DNA of 64,000 bases from Candidatus Reconcilbacillus cellulovorans (GTDB lineage Bacteria > Bacillota > Bacilli > Paenibacillales > Reconciliibacillaceae). The position numbers and the translations under genes were made by a program. Of the stretch, positions 35,692 through 44,903 are shown in pieces. The notes under the pieces were generated by a model. The model was not told where the DNA came from. It ran no database searches and worked only from the letters and a program-made list of their open reading frames with translations. Within the stretch, counting starts at the first letter, position 1; the number at the start of each line of letters is the position of its first letter. Location of the stretch: positions 62,001 to 126,000 of the forward strand of contig MOXJ01000001.1 of the NCBI GenBank assembly GCA_002507565.1, in the 5' to 3' direction.

Positions 35692-35709
35692 CCGTCCGCC
35701 TCCTTCCCG

Positions 35710-37683
35710 TCATTCCTCGAATTCGCCGAAATCGACGTGTTCCATAATCCACCGTTTGCGCGGATCGACCTTGTCGCCCATCAGCACGGATATGCGGCGT
35801 TCGGCCTTGGCCGCATCCTCGATCCGGACCTTCAGCAGCGTCCGCGTCGCCGGATTCATCGTCGTCTCCCACAGCTGCTCCGCGTTCATTTCGCCGAGTC
35901 CTTTGTACCGCTGGATTTCGACCTGCTCACCGAGCTCGGCGAGCGCCCGCTCCAGCTCGTCTTCCGTGTAGACGTAGCGCGTCACCGGCGATTTTCCTTT
36001 TTTCGTCAGCCGGTAAAGCGGCGGCTGGGCGAGATAGATCCGTCCGTCTTCGATCAGCGGTTTCATATAGCGGTAAAAAAACGTCAGCAACAGACACTGG
36101 ATATGGGCGCCGTCGGAATCGGCGTCGGTCATGATGATGATTTTGCCGTAGCGGCTTTCCGCCGGATCGAACTCGGGACCGATGCCGGCGCCGATGGCGG
36201 CGACGATCGCGCGGAATTCCTCGTTTTTCAAAATGTCGGCAAGCCGCGCTTTCTCGGAATTCATCGGCTTGCCCTTCAGCGGCAAGATCGCCTGGAAACG
36301 CGCGTCGCGCCCTTGTTTGGCCGAGCCGCCGGCCGAATCGCCTTCGACGATGAACAGCTCGTTCGACCAAAAATCTTTCGACTGCGCCGGCGCGAGTTTG
36401 CCGCCGAGATTCGCGGCTTCCGCCCTGCCCTTTTTGCCGCCCAAAACCTCTTCACGAGCCTTGCGGGCGGCCTCGCGCGCCTTGGCGGCTTGGATCGCCT
36501 TTTTCAAAATCGTCTGGGCGATATCTGGATTTTCCTCCAGAAATTCAGACAATTTTTCCGACACGACGGCATCGACGGCTCCGCGCGCGGACGAGCTGCC
36601 GAGCTGATCTTTCGTCTGGCCGACGAATTCGACGTCGCTCATCCGGATGTTGAGCACGGCCATCATGCCTTCGCGCAGGTCGACGCCCTCGAGATTTTTG
36701 TCCTTGTCTTTCAGCAGGCCGCACTTGCGCGCGTAGTCGTTCATCACTCGCGTATAGGCCGTCTTGAAGCCGGTCTCGTGCGTGCCGCCGCCCCGCGTCG
36801 GAATCGAGTTGACGTATGAGACGATCGTCTCCGTATACCCGTCGTGGTACTGGATGGCGACCTCGACTTCAATGTCGTCTCGGACGCCGTAAAAATGGAT
36901 GACGTCGTGCAGCACGTTCTTATCTTCGTTGAGAAAACGGACGAACTGCCTAGCCCCGCCCTCGTAGCGGAATTCGTCGCGGCGTCCCGATCGCTCGTCC
37001 GAAAGCGTAACGCGCAGGCCGGAATTGAGAAACGCGATTTCCTGCAGTCGTTCCGCGACGGTGTCGTACTGGATCGAGACGGTCTGCTGAAACACGCGGG
37101 GGTCGGGCTTAAACCGCACCGTCGTACCCGTTTCCGTAGTTTCGCCGACGACTTCCAGGCCGGTGACGGGCTCGCCGACGTGTTCGACGCCGTCGTCGTC
37201 CGTCCAAGACTCGAAACGCTGTCGATAGATCTTGCCCTCGCGCCGGATTTCGACTTCCAGCCACTCGGACAGCGCGTTGACGACGGATGCGCCGACCCCG
37301 TGGAGGCCGCCCGTTTTCCGGTAACTTCCTCCGTTTCCAAACTTCCCGCCGGCGTGTAGCATCGTGAAGACGACCTGCGGCGTTGGAACGCCGATTTTGT
37401 GCATCGACACCGGAATGCCGCGCCCGTTGTCGCGCACCGAGACCGATCCGTCGGCGTGAATCGTCACGTCGATTTCGGTGCACGCCTTCGCCAGATGCTC
37501 GTCGACCGCGTTGTCGACGATTTCCCAGACGAGATGATGCAGACCGGAAGGGCCGGTGCTGCCGATGTACATGCCCGGGCGCTTGCGGACGGCCACCAGT
37601 CCTTCGAGGACCTGAATGTCGTCCGCTTCGTATGCCGCTGGCGCCGAGTCGAACAGTTCGAGTTGCTGCGGTCGTTCCGCCAT
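35710..37683 (-). CDS. parE: DNA topoisomerase IV subunit B
   Basis: ParE supplies the ATPase and TOPRIM parts of topoisomerase IV. In 657 residues, the GHKL ATPase shows EIVDNAVDEHLA, DNGRGIPV and TGGLHGVGASVVNALS. The TOPRIM domain has EGDSAGGSAKQGRD and the metal-binding DADSDGAH. The C-terminus ends YKGLGEMNAEQLWETTM, as in type IIA B subunits. GAGGAGGT lies just before the ATG. It forms a parE-parC operon and follows the ABC permease stop-start region by 17 nt, so it could share a transcript with the ABC genes. Confidence 0.96.
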   Translation of the reverse strand: MAERPQQLELFDSAPAAYEADDIQVLEGLVAVRKRPGMYIGSTGPSGLHHLVWEIVDNAVDEHLAKACTEIDVTIHADGSVSVRDNGRGIPVSMHKIGVPTPQVVFTMLHAGGKFGNGGSYRKTGGLHGVGASVVNALSEWLEVEIRREGKIYRQRFESWTDDDGVEHVGEPVTGLEVVGETTETGTTVRFKPDPRVFQQTVSIQYDTVAERLQEIAFLNSGLRVTLSDERSGRRDEFRYEGGARQFVRFLNEDKNVLHDVIHFYGVRDDIEVEVAIQYHDGYTETIVSYVNSIPTRGGGTHETGFKTAYTRVMNDYARKCGLLKDKDKNLEGVDLREGMMAVLNIRMSDVEFVGQTKDQLGSSSARGAVDAVVSEKLSEFLEENPDIAQTILKKAIQAAKAREAARKAREEVLGGKKGRAEAANLGGKLAPAQSKDFWSNELFIVEGDSAGGSAKQGRDARFQAILPLKGKPMNSEKARLADILKNEEFRAIVAAIGAGIGPEFDPAESRYGKIIIMTDADSDGAHIQCLLLTFFYRYMKPLIEDGRIYLAQPPLYRLTKKGKSPVTRYVYTEDELERALAELGEQVEIQRYKGLGEMNAEQLWETTMNPATRTLLKVRIEDAAKAERRISVLMGDKVDPRKRWIMEHVDFGEFEE

Positions 37684-37700
37684 AGGACCTCCTCGCTTCG

Positions 37701-38693
37701 TCAGTTCAGCACATCTTTACGCGTGAACACGGCATACGCGACGACCAGACCCGCCGCCGCCGTCGCCCCGAGCACCGCGAGCGAAAACGGAAGACTCATT
37801 CCCTCGATCGGCGGCGGATCGCCCGCCAAATAGTCGGTCAGCTGCAGATTGACCATAAAAAAGTATTTCGCCGTTTTCCACGACTCCGCCATCGACGACA
37901 GGATCGAACCGGAGATCAGAAGCGCGAGCATGACGCCCATGCCGGCCGCCGTGCTGCGGATGAGCACCGACAGCGCAAACGACAGGCAGCCGACGGACAG
38001 TGCGACGAACCAGACGAGACCGCATTCCATCCAAACATATTGCCAAAGCGGCACGACACGGACGGCGGACACGTCCACTTCGGTTCCGACGACGCGGAAC
38101 CCGACGAACTCCGGCATCGTCCAGCCGCCGTAGCCGAATACGGCGCCGGCGATTGCGTAACTGATGACGGCGGCCGCCGCCGTCGTCAGCGACGCGAACA
38201 GCACGAGCGCGACCAGCTTGCTTGTAAGTATTTTCCACCTCCGGACCGGCCGCGACAAGAGCAGCTTGATCGTTCCCGCCGTATGTTCGCCGGAAACGAG
38301 ATCGGCCGACACGACCATCACCATCAGCGGAATGAACAGTGAAACGGCGTTTTCCAGAAAACGACGGGTAAACTGCAGGCCGCTCAACGCGTTCGGATTG
38401 ACGTCGTGTTCAAGATAATACTCCAGTTTCTGAATCTGAATTCTCCGCCATTTTTTCCATTCTTCTGGAATACGGGCGCTCGTCAGCGCGCGCTGGTAAT
38501 CCGCGATCCGCTGCTGCACTTCGACCCGCCAGTCCGTCGTGCCCGACTGGCGGACGAAGCTTTGTACCTGCCGCATCTGCGCGTAGACGAACAGCGGCAC
38601 GAGCAAAGCCAGAATGAGCAGCACGACGTAAAACCGTTTTTTTCGCAAAATTTTCAGCACTTCGTTTTGCACGAGCGCCACGAAACTAGCCAA
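37701..38693 (-). CDS. ABC-2 type transporter permease
   Basis: The 330-residue membrane protein has an N-terminal helix after a short basic start, an extracytoplasmic stretch of about 80 residues, and then five further helices, the layout of Gram-positive ABC-2 permeases. SADLVSGEHTAGTIKLLLSRPVRR is the typical cytoplasmic loop that contacts the ATPase. The TTG start at 38693 is supported by GGAGGG 8 nt upstream and overlaps the ATPase stop by 8 nt. The substrate is unknown; such pairs often export antibiotics, lipids or peptides. Confidence 0.9.
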   Translation of the reverse strand: MASFVALVQNEVLKILRKKRFYVVLLILALLVPLFVYAQMRQVQSFVRQSGTTDWRVEVQQRIADYQRALTSARIPEEWKKWRRIQIQKLEYYLEHDVNPNALSGLQFTRRFLENAVSLFIPLMVMVVSADLVSGEHTAGTIKLLLSRPVRRWKILTSKLVALVLFASLTTAAAAVISYAIAGAVFGYGGWTMPEFVGFRVVGTEVDVSAVRVVPLWQYVWMECGLVWFVALSVGCLSFALSVLIRSTAAGMGVMLALLISGSILSSMAESWKTAKYFFMVNLQLTDYLAGDPPPIEGMSLPFSLAVLGATAAAGLVVAYAVFTRKDVLN

Positions 38694-39654
38694 CGGCCGA
38701 TCCCTCCGTCAGGCGCAAAAACAGTTCTTCCAGCGTCGGACGACGCACCTCGACGCCGCCGACGCGGACGCCGGCGGCGACGAGCGCCGCGTTCGCCTCG
38801 GCGATCCGGCTTTCTTCCATACGGGCGGCAAGACGAACGAAACCATGCTGTCCCCGGCCGTCGGTCAGCTCGTCGCGATCGACGGATGCCGCGAACGCTG
38901 CAAGCTCTCGACGCGCTCGCTCAGGTTCGTCCACCGTCCAAACGACCGTCTGGCCGATGCCGCGGATGAGCTCGTCGACGGAACCGACCGCGATCGTCTC
39001 GCCCTTCGACAAGATGGCGACGCGATCGCACATCTGTTCCACTTCCGACAATAAGTGACTGGATACGAACACGCCCATCCCCTCTTCCTCGGCAAGCCTG
39101 CGCAAAAATTCGCGCATTTCGCGGATGCCCTGCGGATCGAGTCCGTTCGTCGGCTCGTCGAGCACGAGCAGCCGCGGCCGGCCGAGCAGCGCCTGAGCGA
39201 TGCCGAGCCGTTGGCGCATGCCGAGCGAATACGTTTTAACTTTATCGTGAATGCGGCGTTCCAGGCCGACGACGGCGACGACCTCGCGGATGCGCTCTTC
39301 CGTCACGCCGGGCGTCATGCGCGCGAAATGCTCGAGATTTTGCCACCCCGTCATAAACGGGTACATCTCCGGATTCTCGACGATGCAGCCGATCTGTGCC
39401 AACGCCCGGTCGTGTTGCTTGACCAGGTCGAAGCCGCAGACGACGATGCTTCCGGCCGTCGGCCGCGCAAGGCCGACGAGCATCCGGATCGTCGTCGTTT
39501 TGCCCGAGCCGTTCGGCCCGAGAAAACCGAAAATTTCGCCCGCGAGCACGTCGAACGACACGCCGCGGATGATCGGCCTGCCGCGAATCGTCTTTTTCAG
39601 CCCGCGCACGGACAACACGACGTCGCCTCCCGCGGGATGTCGCTCAGCCTCCAT
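38686..39654 (-). CDS. ABC transporter ATP-binding protein
   Basis: The 322-residue ATPase has Walker A GPNGSGKTT, the signature YSLGMRQRLGIAQ, Walker B LLVLDEPTNGLDP and the H-loop SSHLLSE. The C-terminal 90 residues form the extra domain common to ABC-2 exporter ATPases. ATG 39654 is chosen over the longer open frame to 39837 because AGGAGG lies 9 nt before it and the extension is antisense-like sequence within the SGNH gene. It overlaps the SGNH hydrolase gene by 11 nt and the permease by 8 nt, so the three are one operon. Confidence 0.93.
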   Translation of the reverse strand: MEAERHPAGGDVVLSVRGLKKTIRGRPIIRGVSFDVLAGEIFGFLGPNGSGKTTTIRMLVGLARPTAGSIVVCGFDLVKQHDRALAQIGCIVENPEMYPFMTGWQNLEHFARMTPGVTEERIREVVAVVGLERRIHDKVKTYSLGMRQRLGIAQALLGRPRLLVLDEPTNGLDPQGIREMREFLRRLAEEEGMGVFVSSHLLSEVEQMCDRVAILSKGETIAVGSVDELIRGIGQTVVWTVDEPERARRELAAFAASVDRDELTDGRGQHGFVRLAARMEESRIAEANAALVAAGVRVGGVEVRRPTLEELFLRLTEGSAVG

Positions 39655-40483
39655 CGCGTACGGCCTCCTGTTCCGCCAGCGCCTGAACGACGCGTTCGGC
39701 GATCGCTTCGTACCCGCGTTCGTTTGGATGAAAATGATCACGCGCGATCCTTGCACTGAACTGCACTTGGAACAGATCGGCCGTCCCGATGAAAACGCCG
39801 TTTCGTTTTCCGGCGACCACTTCCATCGCCCTCGCATTCCAGAGCGCCACGCCGCGCGCCGCCTTTGCCCCCTCGTCGACGTCGTAAAAAGGATTGTACG
39901 GCGCGATGTACACGATCGGTGCCCGACTGTTCCATCCGGCCAACTTGTCCATCACCGCCGCGAAGTTCGCGATCGCCGCCGGGATCCGCGCCTCGACGCG
40001 ATCCAGATCGAACGTATCCCGTCCGGGATCGAAAACGTCGCGCGCAATGCCGAACAGGTCGTTGCCGCCGATCGTCAGCAAAACGACGTCGGCTTCCGCG
40101 ACGGTCCGGCCGATATGGGCTTGTTGCCCCAGTTGGGCAAGAAGCCCTTCCGTCGTTAAACCGGGAATGGAAAAGTTGACGACGACCGCTTTCCGTCCCG
40201 TTTCGGCCTCAAGACGTTCCCGCACCCGGCCGACGTACCCTTTGCCGCCGTCGTCGCCGACTCCCGTGGTCAGCGAATCGCCCAGCGCCGCGATGCGCAG
40301 TTCGCCGTCCCGCGCACCGGTTCCGTCGGTCGGCGCGGGCGAGACGGGAAGTCCGGACGAAACGCCGGCCTCCGGCGCTCCCGTCGTCTCGTCGACCGCG
40401 CGCACGAATCCGGCCGCCAGCGTCAACCATACCGCCAGTGCCGGCAACGCGAACAAACGCCACATGCGGTCCGATCGTATCAT
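39644..40483 (-). CDS. Secreted SGNH/GDSL hydrolase
   Basis: The 279-residue product has a signal peptide (LFALPALAVWLTLAAGFVRA) and the four GDSL blocks: GDSLTTG with the nucleophilic Ser, FSIPGLTT with Gly, LTIGGNDL with Asn, and HPNERGYEA with the Asp/His-type residues. These enzymes hydrolyse esters of lipids, peptidoglycan acetyl groups or glycans outside the membrane. ATG 40483 has a GGGGGG box. It is the first gene of an operon with an ABC-2 exporter, so it may process an exported or wall-linked substrate (inference). Confidence 0.9.
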   Translation of the reverse strand: MIRSDRMWRLFALPALAVWLTLAAGFVRAVDETTGAPEAGVSSGLPVSPAPTDGTGARDGELRIAALGDSLTTGVGDDGGKGYVGRVRERLEAETGRKAVVVNFSIPGLTTEGLLAQLGQQAHIGRTVAEADVVLLTIGGNDLFGIARDVFDPGRDTFDLDRVEARIPAAIANFAAVMDKLAGWNSRAPIVYIAPYNPFYDVDEGAKAARGVALWNARAMEVVAGKRNGVFIGTADLFQVQFSARIARDHFHPNERGYEAIAERVVQALAEQEAVRDGG

Positions 40484-40631
40484 TCGCCGCCCCCCCATTC
40501 AAAAGGGTAGCGGTTTCGGGTCGTTTTTGCAAATACAATTCCGGCATCCGGGAACAATAGGGGATGGTTCGGAAAAAAGTGCGGCGCGCCAAGACCCGCG
40601 TCCGTCGAAAAGACAAGGGGGTTCGTCCACG

Positions 40632-41561
40632 ATGCGGTTACAAGCAGGAATTGCCGCCGTCGCTGTCTTTTTCACGTCTGCCGTCGTTCCGGCGGCCTGC
40701 CGGACGTCCCAACGCGCGATGCCGCCCGCTGCCGTTCCGCAGCCGAATGCGGGCACCGCCGACTTCTCGGTTGCGGAAGCAGATCCGGCCAATTTGAAGC
40801 TGACGCCGGACGGCGACGCGGCCGTCGCCGAATGGGACCGGTTGAGCGCTAAAGGCGCCGACGCCGTCGACTCGCCAGTCGCTTCTCCGGACGCTTCTCG
40901 GCCGGTGGCCAATCATCTCCTGCAAAGAAAATATCCGAACATCCTGACGCTTCACGGCCCGACCGACAAACGCCAGGTCGCGCTGACGTTCGACGACGGG
41001 CCGGACCGACGTTTTACGCCGAAAATTTTGGACATTTTGCATCGGTACCGCGTTCCCGCCACTTTTTTCGTGCTCGGTTCGAGGGCGAAAGCGTTGCCCG
41101 ACGCCATGCGGCGCATCGCGGCGGAAGGTCATGCCGTCGGCAACCACTCGTACTGGCATCCGAAGCTGTTTCGTGAACCGATCGGCCGCCTTCACTGGGA
41201 AGCGACGCAGACGGACGAGGTCATCCGGCAGACCGTCGGTTACCGACCGAAAATGTTCCGCGCTCCTTACGGGGCGCTCACGGAAGATATGGTGCGGGAA
41301 CTGGCGCGCTTGAATTACCGCGTCGTCGGTTGGTCAGCTGATTCCCAAGACTGGAGACAAATTCCTGCCGATCAGGTCGTCCGCAACGTCATGCGCGACG
41401 TCCGGCCGGGCGCCATCATCCTGTTTCACAGCGGCGGCCATTGGACGGAGGACCTAAGCGGCGGCGTTCAGGCGCTCGAACGCCTCATCCCGGCGCTGCG
41501 GGCGCAAGGGTACGAATTCGTCACCGTACCGCGCATGCTCGGCATACCGGTCGCAAGGTAA
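40632..41561 (+). CDS. Polysaccharide deacetylase (NodB domain), exported
   Basis: The 309-residue protein has a signal sequence with a Cys at residue 23 that could be a lipobox (VPAAC, not ideal). A NodB domain begins near 125: TFDDGP carries the catalytic Asp pair, HSYWHP the metal-binding His, and FRAPYG the third motif. Substrates in this family include peptidoglycan N-acetylglucosamine or muramic acid, chitin and biofilm polymers. The intervening 85 residues are low in order. ATG 40632 has AAGGGGG 10 nt upstream; the much longer open frame back to 39894 is antisense to the SGNH gene. Confidence 0.92.
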   Translation: MRLQAGIAAVAVFFTSAVVPAACRTSQRAMPPAAVPQPNAGTADFSVAEADPANLKLTPDGDAAVAEWDRLSAKGADAVDSPVASPDASRPVANHLLQRKYPNILTLHGPTDKRQVALTFDDGPDRRFTPKILDILHRYRVPATFFVLGSRAKALPDAMRRIAAEGHAVGNHSYWHPKLFREPIGRLHWEATQTDEVIRQTVGYRPKMFRAPYGALTEDMVRELARLNYRVVGWSADSQDWRQIPADQVVRNVMRDVRPGAIILFHSGGHWTEDLSGGVQALERLIPALRAQGYEFVTVPRMLGIPVAR

Positions 41562-42287
41562 TCATGGGGCCGTCGCCTGCCGCCGACGGCCCGTCTTGCC
41601 GCCGTGCGAACCGTCCGCCCGTCCGTTGCCGGACCGGCCGGATGCGGCCTTCAGGCGTTCTTCCCCTTCCCGGCAGAGGTCGATCAGCGGACAGGAGGCG
41701 CAGTTCGGCTGTTTCGCTTTGCAATGATACCTGCCGAAAAAAATGAGCCGATGATGGGTGATCGCCCATTCGTCCTTCGGCACCAGTTCCATCAGCCTTT
41801 TTTCCACGTCCAGCACGGAATCGTCCGGCTGCGCGATGCCGAGGCGTTTCGACACGCGTTCGACGTGGGTGTCGACGGCGATCGCCGGCATGCCGAACGC
41901 GGTGGAAACGATCACGTTGGCCGATTTCCGGCCGATGCCGGGCAATGCCACGAGGGCGTCGTAATCGCGTGGAACTTCTCCGCCGTAGCGCTCCGTCAAC
42001 ACGCGGCAAAGCTGCTGAATGTGTCTGGCTTTGTTGCGGTAGAGTCCGATGCTGCGGATGTCGTGTTCCAGTTCTTCCAGTGGAACGTTTACATAATCCT
42101 GCGGCGATCGGTATTTACGGAACAGATCTCGCGTGACGCGATTGACGGTTTCATCGGTGCACTGGGCGGAGAGCAAGACAGCTATGGTCAACTCGAACGG
42201 ATTGTCGTGAAGAAGTTCGCACCTGGCGTCGGGGAACATCTCCGCGACCGTGTCGAGAATGCGGCGCATCTCGGTTTTCGTGATCAT
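41562..42287 (-). CDS. nth: Endonuclease III
   Basis: This DNA glycosylase/AP lyase removes oxidised pyrimidines. In 241 residues it has the helix-hairpin-helix LPGIGRKSANV with catalytic lysine K121, catalytic D139 in AVDTHVER, and the [4Fe-4S] loop C189, C196, C199, C205 (C-X6-C-X2-C-X5-C). A basic tail of about 30 residues beyond the usual end is rich in Gly and Arg. The ATG start is 87 nt from the divergent ger operon 2. The gene converges end to end with the deacetylase. Confidence 0.96.
   Translation of the reverse strand: MITKTEMRRILDTVAEMFPDARCELLHDNPFELTIAVLLSAQCTDETVNRVTRDLFRKYRSPQDYVNVPLEELEHDIRSIGLYRNKARHIQQLCRVLTERYGGEVPRDYDALVALPGIGRKSANVIVSTAFGMPAIAVDTHVERVSKRLGIAQPDDSVLDVEKRLMELVPKDEWAITHHRLIFFGRYHCKAKQPNCASCPLIDLCREGEERLKAASGRSGNGRADGSHGGKTGRRRQATAP
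41567..41592. terminator. GC-rich hairpin at the convergent deacetylase/nth ends
   Basis: GGGCCGTCG and CGACGGCCC form a 9 bp perfect stem with an 8 nt loop, starting 6 nt after the deacetylase stop and inside the 3' end of nth. No U-run follows on the plus strand, so termination is uncertain; it could simply stabilise the transcript ends. Confidence 0.35.
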
Positions 42288-42374
42288 GCCGGCGTCCCCT
42301 CCTTCCCCAGTTTACCGGACACGCCGTCATGTGTCGAGACCGCGAAAAAAACATCGAAGAGGTGACCGACCGCC

Positions 42375-43778
42375 ATGCCCGATTTTGAAGCAGAACTCCG
42401 CCGATGGTTGGCAGACATGTCCGATGCAGTCTGGCAACGCGTCGACACGGCCCGTTTCGGGGAACTGACCGTCGTCTACCTGCAGTCGATTACAGACGGC
42501 AAACATCTGGAAAACGTCGTCATCCGGCCTCTGAAGCACGGCGACGTCGGGTCCGTCCGGCAGGCGGTCGCCGCGCTTGAAGCGCGCGACTGTCCGCAAC
42601 CCCAAGAAGCGGCCGAGCTGATTTGCCGGGGATGGGCGGCCGTTTTGTCGCCCGAAGGCTGTCTTGTCGTCAACGCCGCCGAATCGTTCGGCCGGGCGAT
42701 TGAGATTTCGGAACAAGAAATGGTGATGTACGGTCCGAAAGACAGTTTTACTGAGCGTCTCGACCAGAACTTGACGCTTCTTCGGCGCCGGCTGCCCATA
42801 CCACGCTTTAAATCGGTGATCTACACCCTCGGTTCGCTCGGCCGGACCCACGTCACGCTGCTATATCTCGAAGGCGTCGCTCATCCCGACCTTGTTCGAA
42901 AGGCAAAAGACAAAACCGGTTCGATCAAGTTCGATATGTTTCTGGATACCGCACATCTCTCCCATTTTTTAGAAGACCATATCCACAGCGTGTTTCCTCA
43001 ATTTCAGCAGACGGACCGTCCCGACGCCGTGGCCGCCGCTTTGGCCAGCGGCAAAATCGTGTGGCTGATGGACAACACGCCGTTTGCGCTGATCGCGCCG
43101 GTCACGTTTTTCGACCTGTTTCAATCTCCGGAAGACTACATGCACCGCTGGCTCGTCGCCAGTTTCCTAAGACCGCTAAGGTTTCTCGCTTTTTTGTTCG
43201 CGATGGTGCTGACGCCGATCTATGTGGCGCTGACGATGCATCATTATCAAAGCATTCCTCTGGAAATTTTATATCTTCTTTTGGAAAGCAGAAGTCAAAT
43301 CCCTTTCAATCCGTTCTGGGAAGCGTTGTTCATGCTCCTGACGCTGGAAATCCTGAAAGAAGCGAGCCTGCGTATGCCGACGAAGGCCGGGCAGACGCTC
43401 GGCATCGTCGGCGGCATCGTCATCGGACAGGCTGCGGTCAGTGCGAAAATCGCGAGCAGCATTTTGATCATTCATGTGGCGATCACGGCGATTTCGTCGT
43501 TTCTGATTCCGAATTACATCATGACGAACTCGAGCAAATTGATCCAATTCGGTTTACTCGTGTTGGCCGCCTGGCTCGGCCTTTGGGGCATCGCCTTCGG
43601 TATCGCCCTGGTCGCCGTCCACCTGCACGGGCTGACGTCGCTCGGCATCCCTTATCTGTCGCCGCTCGTTCCGTTTCACAAGCAGGACTGGAAAGACACC
43701 GTGCTCCGTCTTCCTCTGCGCTGGATGACGAGGCGGCCGGCATATCTTCATCCTCTGGACCGTCGACGCAACACATAA
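42375..43778 (+). CDS. GerAA family germinant receptor A subunit (operon 2)
   Basis: The 467-residue protein shows the family core PKDSFTERLDQNLTLLRRRL near residue 120, PFALIAPVTFFDLFQSPEDY, and a membrane domain with NPFWEALFMLLTLEILKEASLRMP. It is only moderately similar to the operon 1 copy. GAAGAGGTGA lies before ATG 42375. It heads a plus-strand operon with the order A-B-C. The two receptors probably respond to different germinants, as in B. subtilis GerA and GerK (inference). Confidence 0.93.
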   Translation: MPDFEAELRRWLADMSDAVWQRVDTARFGELTVVYLQSITDGKHLENVVIRPLKHGDVGSVRQAVAALEARDCPQPQEAAELICRGWAAVLSPEGCLVVNAAESFGRAIEISEQEMVMYGPKDSFTERLDQNLTLLRRRLPIPRFKSVIYTLGSLGRTHVTLLYLEGVAHPDLVRKAKDKTGSIKFDMFLDTAHLSHFLEDHIHSVFPQFQQTDRPDAVAAALASGKIVWLMDNTPFALIAPVTFFDLFQSPEDYMHRWLVASFLRPLRFLAFLFAMVLTPIYVALTMHHYQSIPLEILYLLLESRSQIPFNPFWEALFMLLTLEILKEASLRMPTKAGQTLGIVGGIVIGQAAVSAKIASSILIIHVAITAISSFLIPNYIMTNSSKLIQFGLLVLAAWLGLWGIAFGIALVAVHLHGLTSLGIPYLSPLVPFHKQDWKDTVLRLPLRWMTRRPAYLHPLDRRRNT

Positions 43779-43793
43779 AGGAAAGAGGTTTCC

Positions 43794-44903
43794 ATGTCCC
43801 TCTACGCTTCTCAACGACCGTGGCCGGCCTATTTAGGATGCTGGCTTGTAAACAGGTGTCAGATTCTATATACCATTCTTTTTTTGCCGAGATGGATCGG
43901 AACGCCGGACCAGCTCTGGGTCATTCCCGCGGTCGCTCTGTTGTCCATGCTGAATTTGCGGTTGTTGGCTGGATGGCTGCGGACGGAACAGGCCGCGAAA
44001 GGATACGACGGATTCGTCGAGCTGTTCGGCGAAACACCCGTCCGCCTGTTCGCGGGGCTCGGCGTCCCGCTTCTTTCGTTCGAATGCTGCACCGTTACGC
44101 TCGGATACGCCAAGACGGTCAGCCATACCTTGTTTCCGACGGTATCGGACCTTACATTCGCCGTCTTGATTTTGGCGGGCGCCGTCTATTTGGCGGCATA
44201 CGGGATGTCGGCGACCGGATCGTTTTCCCTAATTGCTTTTTTGGGTTCGATATGGATTCTTATTTTCTATTTTCAGTTTTTTACTATAAAAGACATAGAC
44301 ATTCATTACCTCTATCCATTGCTGGAGAAACCGGACCCCGTGCGGCTGTTTCCGACCGCTGTCGCGATATGGGCGGCTTATGCCGGACCTGAACTTTTGG
44401 CATTTACGGGAAAATGGTTTGGCGAACGCGACCGGCTGTTCCGCTGGTTCGCTCTCGGCAACGCGTTGACGTGTTTCGAGTACGTTTTGCTGACGGTCGT
44501 TTCGTTTTTGTTTTTCGGGGAATCGTTCCTGGAGCGCGTCGATCAGCCCGTCGTTTATTTGATTCGGTATATCGAGCTGCCTTTTTTCGAGCGTCTGGAA
44601 ATTTTGATCGTTTCGTTTTACATGTTTCCTTTCCTCTTTCACAGTGCGTTTTCTCTCCTGTTGCTGGCCGGCGCCGTCCGTATCGCCGCAGGCCTGCGAA
44701 CTCCGCCCGGACGCGCGACTGTCCTCGGTTGTGCGGTTTTGGCCGCTGCCGTCGTCTTTTTCGTTCACCGGTTCGTTTTCGTCTCGGAAACCGGGCGTGA
44801 CGATTGGACGAAAGCGTTCATCACTGCCGCCGGCATCCACTACGCCGTTCTGCCGACCGTACTCTGGACTGCCGCTCGGCTGAAAAGGAGGCGCGGTACG
44901 TGA
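43794..44903 (+). CDS. GerAB family germinant receptor B subunit (operon 2)
   Basis: The 369-residue polytopic protein has about ten membrane helices and the general APC-like layout of GerAB. It lacks the usual very short N-terminal hydrophilic start and begins ASQRPWPAYLGCWLVNRCQI, which is atypical, so it is a diverged member. AAGGAAAGAGG lies before ATG 43794, 15 nt after the A-subunit stop. The stop overlaps the C-subunit GTG by 4 nt. The ligand is unknown. Confidence 0.85.
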   Translation: MSLYASQRPWPAYLGCWLVNRCQILYTILFLPRWIGTPDQLWVIPAVALLSMLNLRLLAGWLRTEQAAKGYDGFVELFGETPVRLFAGLGVPLLSFECCTVTLGYAKTVSHTLFPTVSDLTFAVLILAGAVYLAAYGMSATGSFSLIAFLGSIWILIFYFQFFTIKDIDIHYLYPLLEKPDPVRLFPTAVAIWAAYAGPELLAFTGKWFGERDRLFRWFALGNALTCFEYVLLTVVSFLFFGESFLERVDQPVVYLIRYIELPFFERLEILIVSFYMFPFLFHSAFSLLLLAGAVRIAAGLRTPPGRATVLGCAVLAAAVVFFVHRFVFVSETGRDDWTKAFITAAGIHYAVLPTVLWTAARLKRRRGT